Shown: one piece after another, positions 1 to 10,724 of the stretch | How the letters are laid out: every line of letters starts with the position of its first letter | Numbering within the stretch: position 1 is the stretch's first letter | Made by a program: the position numbers and the translations under genes | From: Bubalus kerabau | Lineage: Eukaryota; Chordata; Mammalia; Artiodactyla; Bovidae | Assembly: GCF_029407905.1 (NCBI RefSeq) | Contig: NC_073627.1 | Span: 134,305,697-134,369,696, forward strand | DNA length: 64,000 bases | Reading direction: 5' to 3' | Notes under the pieces: model-generated | What the model was told of the DNA's origin: nothing | Seen by the model: the letters and a program-made list of their open reading frames with translations, nothing else | The model's database searches: none

Positions 1-21
1 CATTGGAGAGATGAGACTGGT

Positions 22-157
22 GTGCCTTCCATCTCTGTTGCTTACTAGCTATGTGACTTCAGGTGTGTTTTCCAATCTCTCTTATGTTCCAGGTTCACAG
101 CTTTAAAATGGGGATACTTATAATGACTGAAAGGTATCATCAAGATTAGAGATAATT
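22..157 (+). mobile_element. MIR SINE fragment
   Basis: The core motif cttactagctatgtgactt and the following 'aaaatggggatactta' match the conserved core and 3' part of the ancient tRNA-derived MIR SINE in sense orientation. It directly precedes a MaLR LTR. Ends are approximate. Confidence 0.55.
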
Positions 158-161
158 TGTC

Positions 162-550
162 TTTCATGGGCTGAACTGTGTCCTCTCCAAATCTGTATGT
201 TAAAGTCCTAACCCCGCTCTTCCCTGCCCCAATCCAGTATCTTAAAATGTTACTTTTGAGAGATCCTTCTAAGAGGTGATTCAATTAAAAGGAGGTCCAT
301 CCTGGGTCCTAGTCCACACAACTCACATCCTTATAAGAGGAAGTTTGGACGTAGACAGACAGAAAGAGGACCATGTGAGGACACAGGGAGAAGTCAGCCA
401 GCTGTAAGTCAATAAGAGAGGCCTCAGGAGCAACCAACCCTTAGCACCCCTTGACCTCCCAGCCTGCAGAATTGTAAGAAAATACATTTCTGTTGTTGAA
501 GCCACCCAGCCTGTGCTACTTTGTCAGGGCAGCCCTACTGAACTAACACA
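162..550 (+). mobile_element. MaLR LTR (MLT1-like)
   Basis: The sequence runs from 'catgggctgaactgtgtcc' to 'cagccctactgaactaaca', the diagnostic start and end of MLT1-type LTRs of the non-coding ERVL-MaLR family. The 'cttataagagga' block and the 'cctgcagaattgtaagaa' block near the poly(A) site are also present. It is a solo LTR with no internal region beside it. Confidence 0.75.
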
Positions 551-558
551 GTATCTGA

Positions 559-790
559 GAGTCAGAGACAAGATGGCGAAATGGAGGACCTTGAGCTCAC
601 CTTCTCCGACTAGAACTCAAAATTCACAACTAATTGCTGAACAAACACTAATAAAAAAATGACTAGACCCTACAAAAAAGATATTCTACATCCAAAGACG
701 TAAAAACCCCGACAAGATGGTAGGAGGGGTACACTCATGATGTAATACAATGTCTGAAACTCCCACATACTTGGAATCAACACCCAGTCA
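559..790 (+). mobile_element. L1 5' UTR fragment
   Basis: It begins 'gagtcagagacaagatggcg', followed by 'gagctcaccttctcc', which resembles the 5' untranslated start of ruminant L1. No ORF1 follows, so only the 5' end survives. This is unusual because most L1 copies lose the 5' end. The right boundary is uncertain. Confidence 0.5.
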
Positions 791-820
791 AGAGTGATCT
801 CTGCAAATTCAGCAAACTGA

Positions 821-923
821 CCTCCTCTCCTCCTGTTTTTCTCTATTGTCTTTTCTTCCTTTCCTCCTCTCCCTTCTCTCTCTCCTTTCTTCCATTTATC
901 CTTCTCCTTATTTCTTTGCTTCA
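821..923. repeat. Polypyrimidine tract
   Basis: About 100 bases almost entirely C and T (cctcctctcc, ttttcttcctttcctcc, tctctctccttt). Short reading frames across it are low-complexity and not coding. Confidence 0.85.
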
Positions 924-1013
924 CTTAAAATACACAGACTGCTAGCCTCTCAGCTTGAAGAAGGAGGCTCAGTGGTAGGGAAGCAGTCCAAGCAGCATTT
1001 ATGTTCATGTAAA

Positions 1014-1080
1014 AATTCCATGAACAGAGGATCCTGGTGGGCTACAGTCCATGAGGTCACAAAGAGTCAGACATGGCTGC
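1014..1080 (+). mobile_element. BovA SINE 3' fragment
   Basis: Only the 3' portion of the BovA unit is present: 'ccatgaacagagga', 'gggctacagtccatga', 'aaagagtcagacatgg'. It lies ten bases before a complete Bov-tA in the same orientation, so it is either an older fragment or a partial tandem unit. Confidence 0.7.
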
Positions 1081-1090
1081 ATGCTTCACT

Positions 1091-1300
1091 GGGGCTTCCC
1101 TGAGGGCTCAGACAGTAAAGAATCTGTCTACAAGACAGTAGGCCTGGGTTTGACCGCTGGGTCAGGAAGACCCCCTGGAGAAGGAAATGGAAACCCACTG
1201 CAGTATTCTTGCCTGAAGAATCCCATGAACAGAGGAGCCTGGTGGGCTACAGTCCATGGGGTCACAAAGAGTTGGACACGACTGAGCAACTAACACTTTC
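1091..1300 (+). mobile_element. Bov-tA SINE
   Basis: Full arrangement: tRNA-Glu-like head ('gcttccctgagggctcag'), BovA body ('cccactgcagtattcttgcc', 'agaggagcctggtgggctac') and end ('gacacgactgagcaactaa'), then an A-rich tail. The internal Pol III box B is degenerate (gggtttgaccgct). Confidence 0.93.
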
Positions 1301-3881
1301 AAAAGGGAAAAAAAAAGACTCTGGCACTTTCCTGGGCTGGCTCGACTCACAGAAGAGTAGCAATCAGGTGAGACACCCAGATACTCATGGGACAGTCTGC
1401 TTTTAGGATTATGGAGTTTAATGAATTGGATATCACCAAAATAGGGGCCCTAGAGATTGCAATAGCTCATGATTATCTTCTACTTAACCAAAAAGCAAGG
1501 AGTTGATATGGAGGGAGATACTTCATCCTAATTCATCCCACAGTTTTAGGGCTGGATTTCTGTTCTGGAAATGTCTTTTGGGCTGTGGTCCCCATGATCT
1601 AAATCTATCCATCCAAAGCTAGGGAGGACCAGCAGGCAGCCCAGGACGCCAGTGGGAGAGCTGCCCAGTCATCCTGTAGCTTTTCCCTGGGGTAGTTAGA
1701 ACAGTCTTTGGCAACTGACTTCCCTTCCCAAAAAGATGCTTTCCCTGTCCAGAATAATGAGTGTAATCAGACTTGCTGGCAAAACCGTTCTGAGATTTCT
1801 TGGATGAGAGGCTCTGTGTAAACCCAGGGCATGGTTGTTTTCATACCTGGCTGGTGGGCCATGGGAGAAGAGAAATGGAAAGCAAAGCAAGAATGCCTCC
1901 CTGGCAGCTTGTCCCCGAGCCTCTCAATCACACCCTGACGTTGCAAAGCTGCTCACAAACCGAGAAGTCACGGAGATTGGTGGGAAAACAGAGGACCAGG
2001 CGGGCAGGCTGCAGAGAGAGGATGTGGGAAATAAGTAGGGGGTTGGAAGATCAGACGAGAGGACATTCACACGGAGGAGTGTGGACACAGTGGAGGGTTT
2101 CTGCTGAACTCCTCTGCTGCTCATTTCTTCACCTTCAAAATGAGCAATTGAGCCTGCCTGTCATTTCTGGGACTCGGACTACAGACTTTCCAGAATTCCT
2201 CATTAACAAATACAGATGGAGTCCAGGTCAGAAGTCAGGAGAAGGGATAACAGGATGAGGGTGAGAGAGTCTAAATGGAGGTGAAAATGCATACGGGAGG
2301 AGATGAGGACAGGAAAGGAGGGAGGAAGGGGAAGCAGAGAGAAAGGCGAGCAAGGGGTTTCCCTGGCCCCAGAGTCAGAGCTCGATCTGGTGATCAGCAA
2401 GTTCCTAATGAGGCTTTGTCACCTTCCGGATGACTTTTAAGCAAGAAGTTATAGCAACCTTCCCTACACACAGGCACTCTCACCTCCAACAGCAGGAGAA
2501 AAGGGCTTTGAAAAGGACACCTGAACTTTCTAGGTAATATGCAGCCCAGGGTCTTATTAAGAGAACAAGCAAATATAGCAGCTGAGAAGCTGGTTATTCC
2601 TCTGCATAGGGGTGGCAAGAAGTCTAGTTCCCAATCCTTTTTTTCCCCCACTCTAAGAAAAGAAGAGCAGCTTTGAAATGCGAAGAATCCTATTGCCGTC
2701 AAAGGCTACCTGGCCTGACATGAAAGACCCTTTTCTCCTCAAGGCAGGACTCTAAATAACACTGCGGGCTTGCACAGACCACTGTTAAGAGGACGCTGCC
2801 TGTGTCAGCTGCTTAATATGCAGATGGAAGGAGTCATAAAGTCAAGTGCTTGTAACATTTAATGTGGTTGATAAAGGAGTGAAAACACCCCGAACAGAAG
2901 GCAAATCTGTGTGTTTCATTATATGTGAATGGCAGGGGCTCCACCTGGCACTGCAGCTGAGAGCATCCACCATGTGGGCACAGATGCGTATGTGTGTGAG
3001 GAGGCGCATGTGTGGGCATCTATAGGTGCATACTTGAGCATGCATGAACACACAAACCACACATGTGGCTTCATAGGTGATGACCAGCAGGAGAACTGGA
3101 ACTATTGGACTTTTGGAACTATTGGAACCATAGGAAATGCACATATGTATATATGTCTTTGCATTATATTGTATCTACAAATTCAAAATACCTTTGTGGA
3201 AATATACCACCTACAAAAGGTGATTCATGGGGCTGCATTAGCTCAGTGACTTCTCTGCCCTAGGGAAAGCTATCTTCTCAGGGCAAAAAAGAGGAGCTGA
3301 GTAGACTCCTAGAACTACCCATTTGCTTCACTGCTCCAGAGTCCTTACAGGAATAGTCAATATGATAGTGCTAACCATTGGTGACCCCAGCCTCTAGATT
3401 CTTTGATGGTGATCATCATGGTGGCTTCTGGTTCTGGTACATGCCTGAACATCCCTGCTCTTTATCACAGGCAGCACTTTTGCTCTCACTTGTGAGGGAA
3501 ACCAATCTCCCCATGGCTACCATTTGCCTTCTGATCAGAGAGACTGGCTCTCTATTCTCTAACAGATGCCTCTTTTCTTGAGAAATCTGGAGTGTCCTGC
3601 CCTGGGTGGGGACAGAGGACCCCACAGGGAGGCACAGCACTGCATCTATAGTCTGTAGCCTAAGAACAGCAAGCACAGGTATACTGGCCTTGGTATCAAC
3701 CAAGCCTCTTTTGAATTATGTTCTGATGAAGGCTCAATTCCAGGGACTTGTTTCCATCTCCCAGCTACGAATCCTCATTCCTCTTTCAAGGTCCCAAGTG
3801 ATGATCAACATGTGTCATTTGCAGTGACTGACATGTTGGTGTTCCCTCAGTGAGTGTGCAGAGAATCTCAGAGTCTCTGTA

Positions 3882-3923
<42 letters not shown>

Positions 3924-4139
3924 CGTAGGATTTTCTAGAAGGAAAATTCTCTTTAGTAATTAAAATTAATATGGTGACCTTCAAGACAAACATTGGAAGA
4001 AAATTCCTTTTGGAAGGAGAATAGTTTTGCTTATGGCAGCTGAATTTCACCTTCTTAGAGTGTCTCACTGATTATGACCTGATCTCAGATGGGGATATAG
4101 AGGGTAGGATCAGAATTTCCCTCTAACTATGCACTGCAT
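1301..4139. other. Mostly unique sequence
   Basis: Apart from the (CA)n tract at 3883-3921 I recognise no repeat family and no gene here. The longest reading frame, 152 codons at 1800-2258, has no recognisable domain and overlaps frames of similar length on both strands, as expected by chance. Confidence 0.5.
3883..3921. repeat. (CA)n microsatellite
   Basis: An uninterrupted CA dinucleotide run of about 19.5 units, followed by cccc. A pure run of this length is commonly length-polymorphic. Confidence 0.97.
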
Positions 4140-4346
4140 GGGTTTCCTCGGTGGCTCAGCAGTAAAGAATCCACCTGTAATGAAGGAGACATGGGTTTGA
4201 TCCCTCAGTCAGGAAGATCCCCTGAAGGAGGACAAGGCAACCCACTATAGCATACTGCCTGGAGAATCCCATGGACAGAGGAGCCTGGTAGGCTACAGTC
4301 TTTAGGGTTGCAAAGAGTCAGACATGACCAAAGTGACTGAGCATGC
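4140..4346 (+). mobile_element. Bov-tA SINE
   Basis: tRNA-like head ('ggtggctcagcagtaaag', box-B-like 'gggtttgatccct'), BovA body ('agaatcccatggacagagga') and end 'cagacatgaccaaagtgact'. It is diverged, with several CpG sites lost. Confidence 0.92.
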
Positions 4347-4737
4347 AGACACGCACATGTACCATGTCTTAGACAAAACATGACCCAAACCACAATACTT
4401 TATAGCACAATTGCAACCATGCTGAAACGTTTACACAAGGCTTCATCAAAGGGGATGGGAAAACAGAAGGGAAATGAAAACAAAAAGCAATAGGGTTTCA
4501 GACAACCTGATCTTAAAAGGATGGCCCAATGCCCTGAAGTTTTTCTCATTCCGCAGAAATCCTAGCAAGAAAACAATGGCGCCCCAGGAAATTCTCGCCT
4601 TTACAACTGCTGCTTTTCTTTCTCTTACTTCTCTACTAGATGAGGACACCTAGAGAGTATAAACCTCTTGGTTTTGAGAAATATTTCCTTGCATCCCTTC
4701 ATATATAGTATAAGGCCAGAGGAATTTCAAGGCTTAT

Positions 4738-4900
4738 GCAGTGGGGTAATGTGCACACCAGAATCACTAGAATCATCTGAGCAGCTTGTTATGAAGGCAG
4801 ATTCCTGGACCATAGCCCCAGACATTTTCATTCCATGTGTCCTAAGAGGACACTGGGAATGTGTCTTTTTTTAACAAGTCCCTTAGGTTGATGCATCTTA
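4738..4900 (+). mobile_element. MER5-like hAT transposon remnant
   Basis: The order of blocks 'cagaatcacta', 'cttgttatgaaggcagattc', 'agccccagac' and 'ttaacaagtccc...ttgatgca' matches the non-autonomous hAT-Charlie element MER5. The terminal repeats are eroded. Flanking sequence at 4347-4737 and 4901-5030 shows nothing I recognise. Confidence 0.6.
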
Positions 4901-5030
4901 ATATTTCAAAGATCAGAAAACTAAGGTCATAGATGGTAACATGGATGTTGAGCAAGAACATTTTTTGCTAATGTTTCTCCCCATTAGCCAACCTTGTGCC
5001 CTAATCAACAGACTTCAGCCGAACATATGA

Positions 5031-5381
5031 GAGAAGACTCTCAAGAGTCCCTTGGACTACAAGGAGATACAACCAGTTGATCCTAAAGGAAATCAATTCT
5101 GAATATTCACTGGAAGGACTGATGCTGAAGCAGAAGCTCTAATACTTTGGCCATCTGATGTGAAGAGCTGATTCATTGGAAAAGACCCTGATGCTGGGAA
5201 AGATTGAAGGCAAAAGGAAAAGGGGATGGCAGAGGATGAGATGGTTAGATAGAACTACTGATTCAATGAACATGAATTTGAACAAACTCCAGGAGATAGT
5301 GGAGGACAGAGGAACCTGGTGTGCTATAGTCCATGGGGTTGCAAAGAGTTGGATGCAACTTAGTGACTGAACAACAACAAC
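5031..5381 (+). mobile_element. BovB LINE 3' end
   Basis: 5'-truncated BovB, beginning 'agaagactctcaagagtccc' and ending 'tgactgaacaacaacaaca'. The C-terminal pol codons carry the older signature 'gggaaagattgaaggc' and a TGA at 5161-5163 where better copies have CGA. The tail is of the (ACA)n class. Confidence 0.92.
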
Positions 5382-5429
5382 ATGGGAGAAATAAGAATCC
5401 TCACATTTGGTGGCTGAACTCAAGTCCAC

Positions 5430-5572
5430 ATGCCTGATTCCCAGTGAGGCCAAACAAACCAAAGCATCAGAGTCTACAGCAGAGAAAGGTTTATTGCAGG
5501 GCATCAGCCAAGGAGAATGGGCAGCTCATGCTCAAAAGACCTAAACTCTCTGATGGCTTTCAAGGTAGGATT
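5430..5572 (-). mobile_element. ERV LTR-like fragment, 3' part
   Basis: In antisense, 'aaaggtttattgcaggg' contains an inverted AATAAA, and the sequence resembles the R-U5 end of a ruminant endogenous retrovirus LTR. It breaks off where the L1 begins at 5573 and appears to resume at 7926. No retroviral coding region is visible. The family assignment is from memory of similar bovine LTRs. Confidence 0.45.
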
Positions 5573-6265
5573 TTTTTTTTTTCTCTTTTTAAGATTTTTT
5601 TTTTTAATGTGGATCGTTTTTTTGTGTTTTTTTTTTTTCAAACTTTACACAATTGTATTAGTTTTGCCAAATATCAAAATGAATCCGCCACAGGTATACA
5701 TGTGTTCCCCATCCTGAACCCTCCTCCCTCCTCCCTCCCCATACCATCCCTCTGGGTCGTCCCAGTGCACTAGCCCCAACCATCCAGTATCGTGCATCGA
5801 ACCTGGTCTGGCAACTCATTTCATACATGATATTTTACATGTTTCAATGCCTTTCTCCCAAATCTTCCCACCCTCTCCCTCTCCCACAGAGTCCATAAGA
5901 CTGTTCTATACATCAGTGTCTCTTTTGCTGTCTTGTACACAGGGTTATTGTTACCATCTTTCTAAATTCCATATATATGCATTAGTATACTGTATTGGTG
6001 TTTTTCTTTCTGGCTTACTTCACTCTGTATAATAGGCTCCAGTTTCATCCACCTCATTAGAACTGATTCAAATGTATTCTTTTTAATGGCTGAGTAATAC
6101 TCCATTGTGTGTACCACAGTTTTCTTATCCATTCATCTGCTGATGGGCATCTAGGTTGCTTCCATGTCCTGGCTATTATAAACAGTGCTGCGATGAACAT
6201 TGGGGTACACATGCCTCTTTCCCTTCTGGTTTCCTCAGTGTGTATGCCCAGCAGTGGGATTGCTG

Positions 6266-6619
6266 GACAGGATAAACCCAAGGCAAAACACCCCAAGACA
6301 TATATTAATCAAATTAACAAAGATCAAACACAAAGAACAAATATTAAAAGCAGCAAGGGAAAAACAACAAATAACACACAAGGGATTTCCCATAAGGATA
6401 ACAGCTGATCTTTCCATAGAAACTCTTCAAGCCAGGAGGGAATGGCAAGACATACTTAAAGTGATGAAAGAAAATAACCTACAGCCCAGATTAATGTACC
6501 CAGCAAGGATCTCATTCAAGTATGAAGGAGAAATCAAAAGCTTTTCAGACAAGCAAAAGCTGAGAGAATTCTGCACCACCAAACCAACTCTCCAACAAAT
6601 ACTTAAGGATATTCTCTAG
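6266..6619 (+). pseudogene. L1 ORF1 C-terminal fragment
   Basis: About 117 codons of the C-terminal domain of the L1 ORF1 RNA-binding chaperone. Visible motifs include PRHILIKLTK, AAREK, PIRITADLS, ETLQARREW and the terminal ILKDIL followed by TAG at 6617-6619. The N-terminal coiled coil and central RRM are absent because the inversion junction cuts into the gene. The frame runs upstream into antisense sequence, so any start there is artificial. It is separated from the ORF2 start by 51 bases. It cannot make a functional ORF1 protein. Confidence 0.85.
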
Positions 6620-6670
6620 ACAGGAAACACAAAAACAGTGTATAAATTCGAACCCAAAACAATAAAGTAA

Positions 6671-7925
6671 ATGGCAACGGGATCATACTTATCAGCAATT
6701 GCCTTAAACGTAAATGGGTTGAATGCCCCAACCAAAAGACAAAGACTGGCTGAATGGATACAAAAACAAGACCCCTACATATGTTGTCTACAAGAGACCC
6801 ACCTCAAAACAGGGGACACATACAGACTGAAAGTGAAGGGCTGGAAAAAGATTTTCCATGCAAATAGGGACCAAAAGAAAGCAGGAGTAGCAATACTCAT
6901 ATCAGATAAAATAGACTTTAAAACAAAGGCTGTGAAAGAGACAAAGACGGTCACTACATAATGATCAAAGGATCAATCCAAGAAGAAGATATAACAATTA
7001 TAAATATATATGCACCCAACATGGGAGCACCGCAGTATGTAAGACAAATGCTAACAAGTATGAAAGGAGAAATTAACAATAACACAATAATAGTGGGAGA
7101 CTTTAATACCCCACTCACACCTATGGATAGATCAACTAAACAGAAAATTAACAAGGAAACACAAACTTTAAATGATACAATAGACCAGTTAGACCTAATT
7201 GATATCTATAGGGCATTTCATCCCAAAACAATGAATTTCACCTTTTTCTCAAGCGCACATGGAACCTTCTCCAGGATAGATCACATCCTGGGCCATAAAG
7301 CTAGCCTTGGTAAATTCAAAAATATAGAAATCATTCCAAGCATCTTTTCTGACCACAATGCAGTAAGATTAGATCTCAATTACAGAAGAAAAACTATTAA
7401 AAATTCCAACATATGGAGGCTGAACAACACGCTGCTGAATAACCAACAAATCACAGAAGAAATCAAAAAAGAAATCAAAATTTGCATAGAAACAAATGAA
7501 AATGAAAACACAACAACCCAAAACCTGCGGGACACTGTAAAAGCAGTCCTAAGGGGAAAGTTCATAGCAATACAGGCATACCTCAAGAAACAAGAAAAAA
7601 GCCAAATAAATAACCTAATTCTACACCTAAAGTAACTAGAAAAGGAAGAAATGAAGAACCCCAGGGTTAGTAGAAGGAAAGAAATCTTAAAAATTAGAGC
7701 AGAAATAAATGCAAAAGAAACAAAAGAGACCATAGCAAAAACCAACAAAGCCAAAAGCTGGTTCTTTGAAAGGATAAATAAAATTGACAAACCATTAGCC
7801 AGACTCATCAAGAAACAAAGGGAGAAAAATCAAATCAATAAAATTAGAAATGAAAATGGAGAGATCACAACAGACAACACAGAAATACAAAGGATCATAA
7901 GAGACTACTATCAACAATTATATGC
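6671..7925 (+). pseudogene. L1 ORF2 endonuclease-domain fragment
   Basis: Starts at its own ATG and encodes the N-terminal apurinic-like endonuclease that nicks target DNA for L1 insertion. Visible active-site motifs are LNVNGL, LQETHL, VGDFN, RIDHIL and SDHNAVR. A one-base deletion near 6938 shifts the frame, giving a stop at about 6959-6961. The second frame continues from 6961 to a TAA at 7633-7635, most simply CAA to TAA, then runs on as the linker (SWFFERINKIDKPLARLIKK) to 7925. The reverse-transcriptase catalytic region is missing. It is part of the inverted 5' segment and non-functional. Confidence 0.88.
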
Positions 7926-8290
7926 CACTTGGGGCAAGGGCTGCAAGGGACATAGCTTTCTTCTGATGGGTTGATGGTGAGGGAAGAGGGTGATGAGAAA
8001 TCTTCATCATCCACTTCCTGGTTCCATCCAGTCTGGGATCTCTGTGCTTGTGCTCAGCATCAAGTCAACATCCATCACTGGGCTGGGACCTTTGTTCCTG
8101 GAGAACAACTTGAAGGCATGTTTCAGATCACTATGCTTGTCCCTTGAGGAAGATGTAGGATTCTGTTTTATCACTACACTTTGTTTCTTGACCACTTTTA
8201 ATTCATTTCTGCATTCTCTCACTTTCCTAATTAGTAACTGCTTGAAGCTGCTCTTTGTAACTCAAGGAAAGCCTAGGAGACCAAAGCCTT
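7926..8290 (-). mobile_element. ERV LTR-like fragment, 5' part
   Basis: Directly after the L1, 'gggcaagggctgcaaggg', 'ttctgatgggttgatggtgagg' shortened motifs and 'ttttatcactacac' resemble the U3 of the same antisense bovine LTR seen at 5430-5572. The far end is unclear, and 8291-8637 holds nothing I recognise. Confidence 0.4.
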
Positions 8291-8637
8291 TTTGTAAAAG
8301 CAAGAGATGCGGACACAGAACAACTTTTGTACCCAGGAGGGTCCAGCAGAGTCCTTGATTTCAATGCCCACCATACCCGGTTTTTCTTTGATTTTTCCTT
8401 TTAGTCCTGAGGGGAAAAGGTCCAGGACAAGAAAGGAAATAAAGTTTTGGATAAAGAGGTTAATCATAAGCTCAGCAGAGGAATTTGATTCTACAGGAAC
8501 TCAGTTTCCATTCCAAAGGAAAATTTCTGTTTGACTTTCTACTAAGGAGCTCATCTCTAGGGTCAGAAAAGAAAAAAAAATGCCCCTGATGTGAGAGAGA
8601 ACTAGCTAATGCACTGTTTAGAAGTGGTGTGGCCACA

Positions 8638-9066
8638 GTAGTTACGTACTGATGTGAGAATTGGACCATAAAGAAAGGCTGAGCGCTAAAGAACTGATGC
8701 TTTCGAATTGTGGTACTGAATAAGACTCCTGAGAGTCCCTTGGTCTGCAAGAATATCAAATCAGTCAATCCTAAAGGAAATCAACCCTGAATATTCATTG
8801 GAAGGATTGATGCTGAAGCTGAAGCTCTAATGGTTTAGACACCAGATGCGAAGAGCCAACTCATTAGAAAAGACCCTGATGCTTGGAAAAATTGAGAGTA
8901 GGAGGAGAATGGGGGTGCAGAGAATGAGATGGTTAGATAGCATCACAACTCAATGTCCATGAGTTTGAGCAAACTCCAGGAGATAGTGAGGAACAGGGAT
9001 GTCTGGTGTGCTGCAGTGCATGGGGTCTCAAAGAATCAGACATGACTTAGTGACTAAACAAGAACA
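8638..9066 (+). mobile_element. BovB LINE 3' end
   Basis: BovB from 'gagaattggaccataaagaa' through 'gcagtgcatggggtctcaaa' to an A-rich tail. At the codon that is TGA in most copies here this one keeps CGA (near 8847), but other indels break the frame. The body is of the older 'ggaaaaattgag' type. Confidence 0.9.
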
Positions 9067-9174
9067 AGGTCACACTCCCTTAACCTTTATCATTCAGACC
9101 CAGTGAAATCTCAACTCCATCAAGTATTTAGTAAGCCCCTACCTACTGCCAAGGGTCTTGGAACCCAGACTTTC

Positions 9175-9290
9175 TGCAGGATGGGTATTAAAGGACCTGA
9201 GTTCTAAACCCAGCTTTCTGCAATTTGTCTAACTAGCTAGGTGATGTGGGGCAAATTATTTTTCCCTTCCAAGTATCAATCTTTTTTCTC
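9175..9290 (+). mobile_element. MIR SINE fragment
   Basis: The segment 'gacctgagttctaaaccc...ctaactagctaggtgatgtggggcaaa' follows the MIR core in sense orientation. It is strongly diverged. Confidence 0.5.
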
Positions 9291-9989
9291 AGAAACTCTA
9301 AGACATCTTTCCAAGTTTGGAACCCTGCTGACAAGCAGAGTACCCAAGTTTGAGCAATGTGCTAATACTGAAATCAGGGCAAATGACAACAATGGCTACT
9401 ATATGTCAGGGGCTTCGTATAGAAGAAGTAGGGAGAAAGGAAGGCTCAGCCCCATTGTTGGTCATTAATAGGGCTGAGGCTTGATACAAGCAAGCACACA
9501 CCTGCAGTTTCTTGACACTATTCACAAGGATATGGGACAGGGAAGGGGTGCCTAGAAACTTTCCCTATTTTGGCAAAAACCATCACAGCTCTCTTCTCTG
9601 CTGCACACATCTCCTCTCTCCCAAGCCTCAGCCAAGACCACTTGACACTGGGAATGAACCTCAAGTTTGCTGGTGCAGCTGCAAAGAAGACGTTCAGGGG
9701 CAAGGGAAAGTGAGTGATGCGTGAAAGTCAATGGGCAGACCTTCAGATTCAGAAGCACACTGGGTGTGGTCTCATCTTAGACCCATAGCATGTGAAGTCT
9801 GGCGCTAGAAGTCATCTAGTGATCCTGTCTTCCCATTAACAGAGGATGAACCTGAAGTTCAGAAAGGTGAGTTCTTACTCAGTGCCACATCACTAAAACT
9901 CACCTTTTCTTCTTAAGGGTATTCCAATGTCTCTTTTTCTATTTCTAGCTCACTCCATCTCTCCTCTGTGAGCTCATGTAAACTCACTC

Positions 9990-10160
9990 TGTAATATTCT
10001 TGCCGCCGTGAAGTTCATTACATGTTGCATTCTTATTCCTTTCCATCGTGTCCCTATGACTAGACTCTCAACAAGGCAGGGGCTGTGCCTTGTGTGTGTC
10101 CTCCATGTACGAGACTATACCCAGAATAGATATTCAGCAAAGATACATTAACTTGATCAG
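9990..10160 (+). mobile_element. L2 LINE 3' end
   Basis: The block 'ctctcaacaaggcagggg', 'tgtgccttgtg', 'agatattcagcaaagat' matches the conserved 3' end of the ancient L2 LINE. Divergence is high, as expected for this family. Confidence 0.6.
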
Positions 10161-10252
10161 GGTAGTGATAACCATCACTTAGAAAAGAAGGGAAAATGCT
10201 ACAGCAAGGATGCAGAGCACTAGGACATGTATCAAACCTGACTCTTCACTGC

Positions 10253-10463
10253 AAGGACTTTCCAGGTGATGCTAGTTGTAAAGAACTCACCTGCCAATGC
10301 AGGAGACTTGGGTTCGATCCCTGGGTCAGGAAGATCCCCTGGAGGAGGGCATGGCAACCCACTCCAGTATTCTTACCTGGAAAACCCCAAGGACAGAGGA
10401 GCCTGGCAGGCCACAGTCCGTAGGGTTGAAAAGACCGGGACATGATTGAAGCGATTTAACACA
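10253..10463 (+). mobile_element. Bov-tA SINE
   Basis: Complete unit with a well-preserved box B (ggttcgatccctg) and BovA body ending 'gggacatgattgaagcgatt'. Its 3' end touches a 5'-truncated BovB in the same orientation with no spacer. Confidence 0.93.
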
Positions 10464-10724
10464 TATTCATTGGAAGTTCTGATGAAGCTCCAATACTTTG
10501 GCCACCTGATGCAAAGAGTCAGCTCACTGGAAAAGACCCTTATGCTGGGAAAGATTGAGGGCAGGGGGAGAAGGGGACGACAGAGGATGGGATGGTTGGA
10601 TGGTATCAGCGACTCAATGGACATGAGTTTAAGCAAGTCTGGGAAATGGTAAAGGACAGGGAAGCCTAGCGTGCTGCAGTCCATCAGGTTACAAAGAGTT
10701 GGACATGACTGAGCAACTGAACTG
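10464..10724 (+). mobile_element. BovB LINE 3' end
   Basis: Begins 'tattcattggaagttctgat' and ends 'gactgagcaactgaactg'. Body signature is 'gggaaagattgagggc'. The hotspot codon is CAA rather than CGA (near 10510), the other product of CpG loss. Confidence 0.9.

Larger units (their letters stand above)
5573..7925 (-). mobile_element. Ruminant L1 with 5' inversion
   Basis: Positions 5573-6265 read, on the minus strand, as the end of L1 ORF2, the 3' UTR and a poly(A) tail (poly-T on the plus strand). At about 6266 the orientation flips: 6266-7925 reads plus-strand from late ORF1 into the start of the reverse-transcriptase region of ORF2. The two parts are non-adjacent in L1, so most of the reverse transcriptase is missing. 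This is the layout expected from twin priming. It splits an ERV LTR-like sequence. I could not find a clear TSD. Confidence 0.88.
9067..10252. other. Unique sequence with old repeats
   Basis: Besides the MIR and L2 pieces listed separately, there is a weak MIR/L2-like segment at about 9795-9900 ('aacagaggatgaacctgaag'). Nothing else is recognisable and there is no coding signal. Confidence 0.4.

Noticed and set aside
821..1103. Frame of 85 codons over the polypyrimidine tract
   Set aside because: Low-complexity Ser/Leu/Phe translation followed by SINE sequence.
1800..2258. 152-codon open frame
   Set aside because: No start context, domain or conserved motif, and overlapping frames of similar size exist on both strands.
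7926..8560. Retroviral coding region next to the LTR-like sequence
   Set aside because: No gag, pro, pol or env motif is visible in any frame. Only LTR-like non-coding sequence can be supported.
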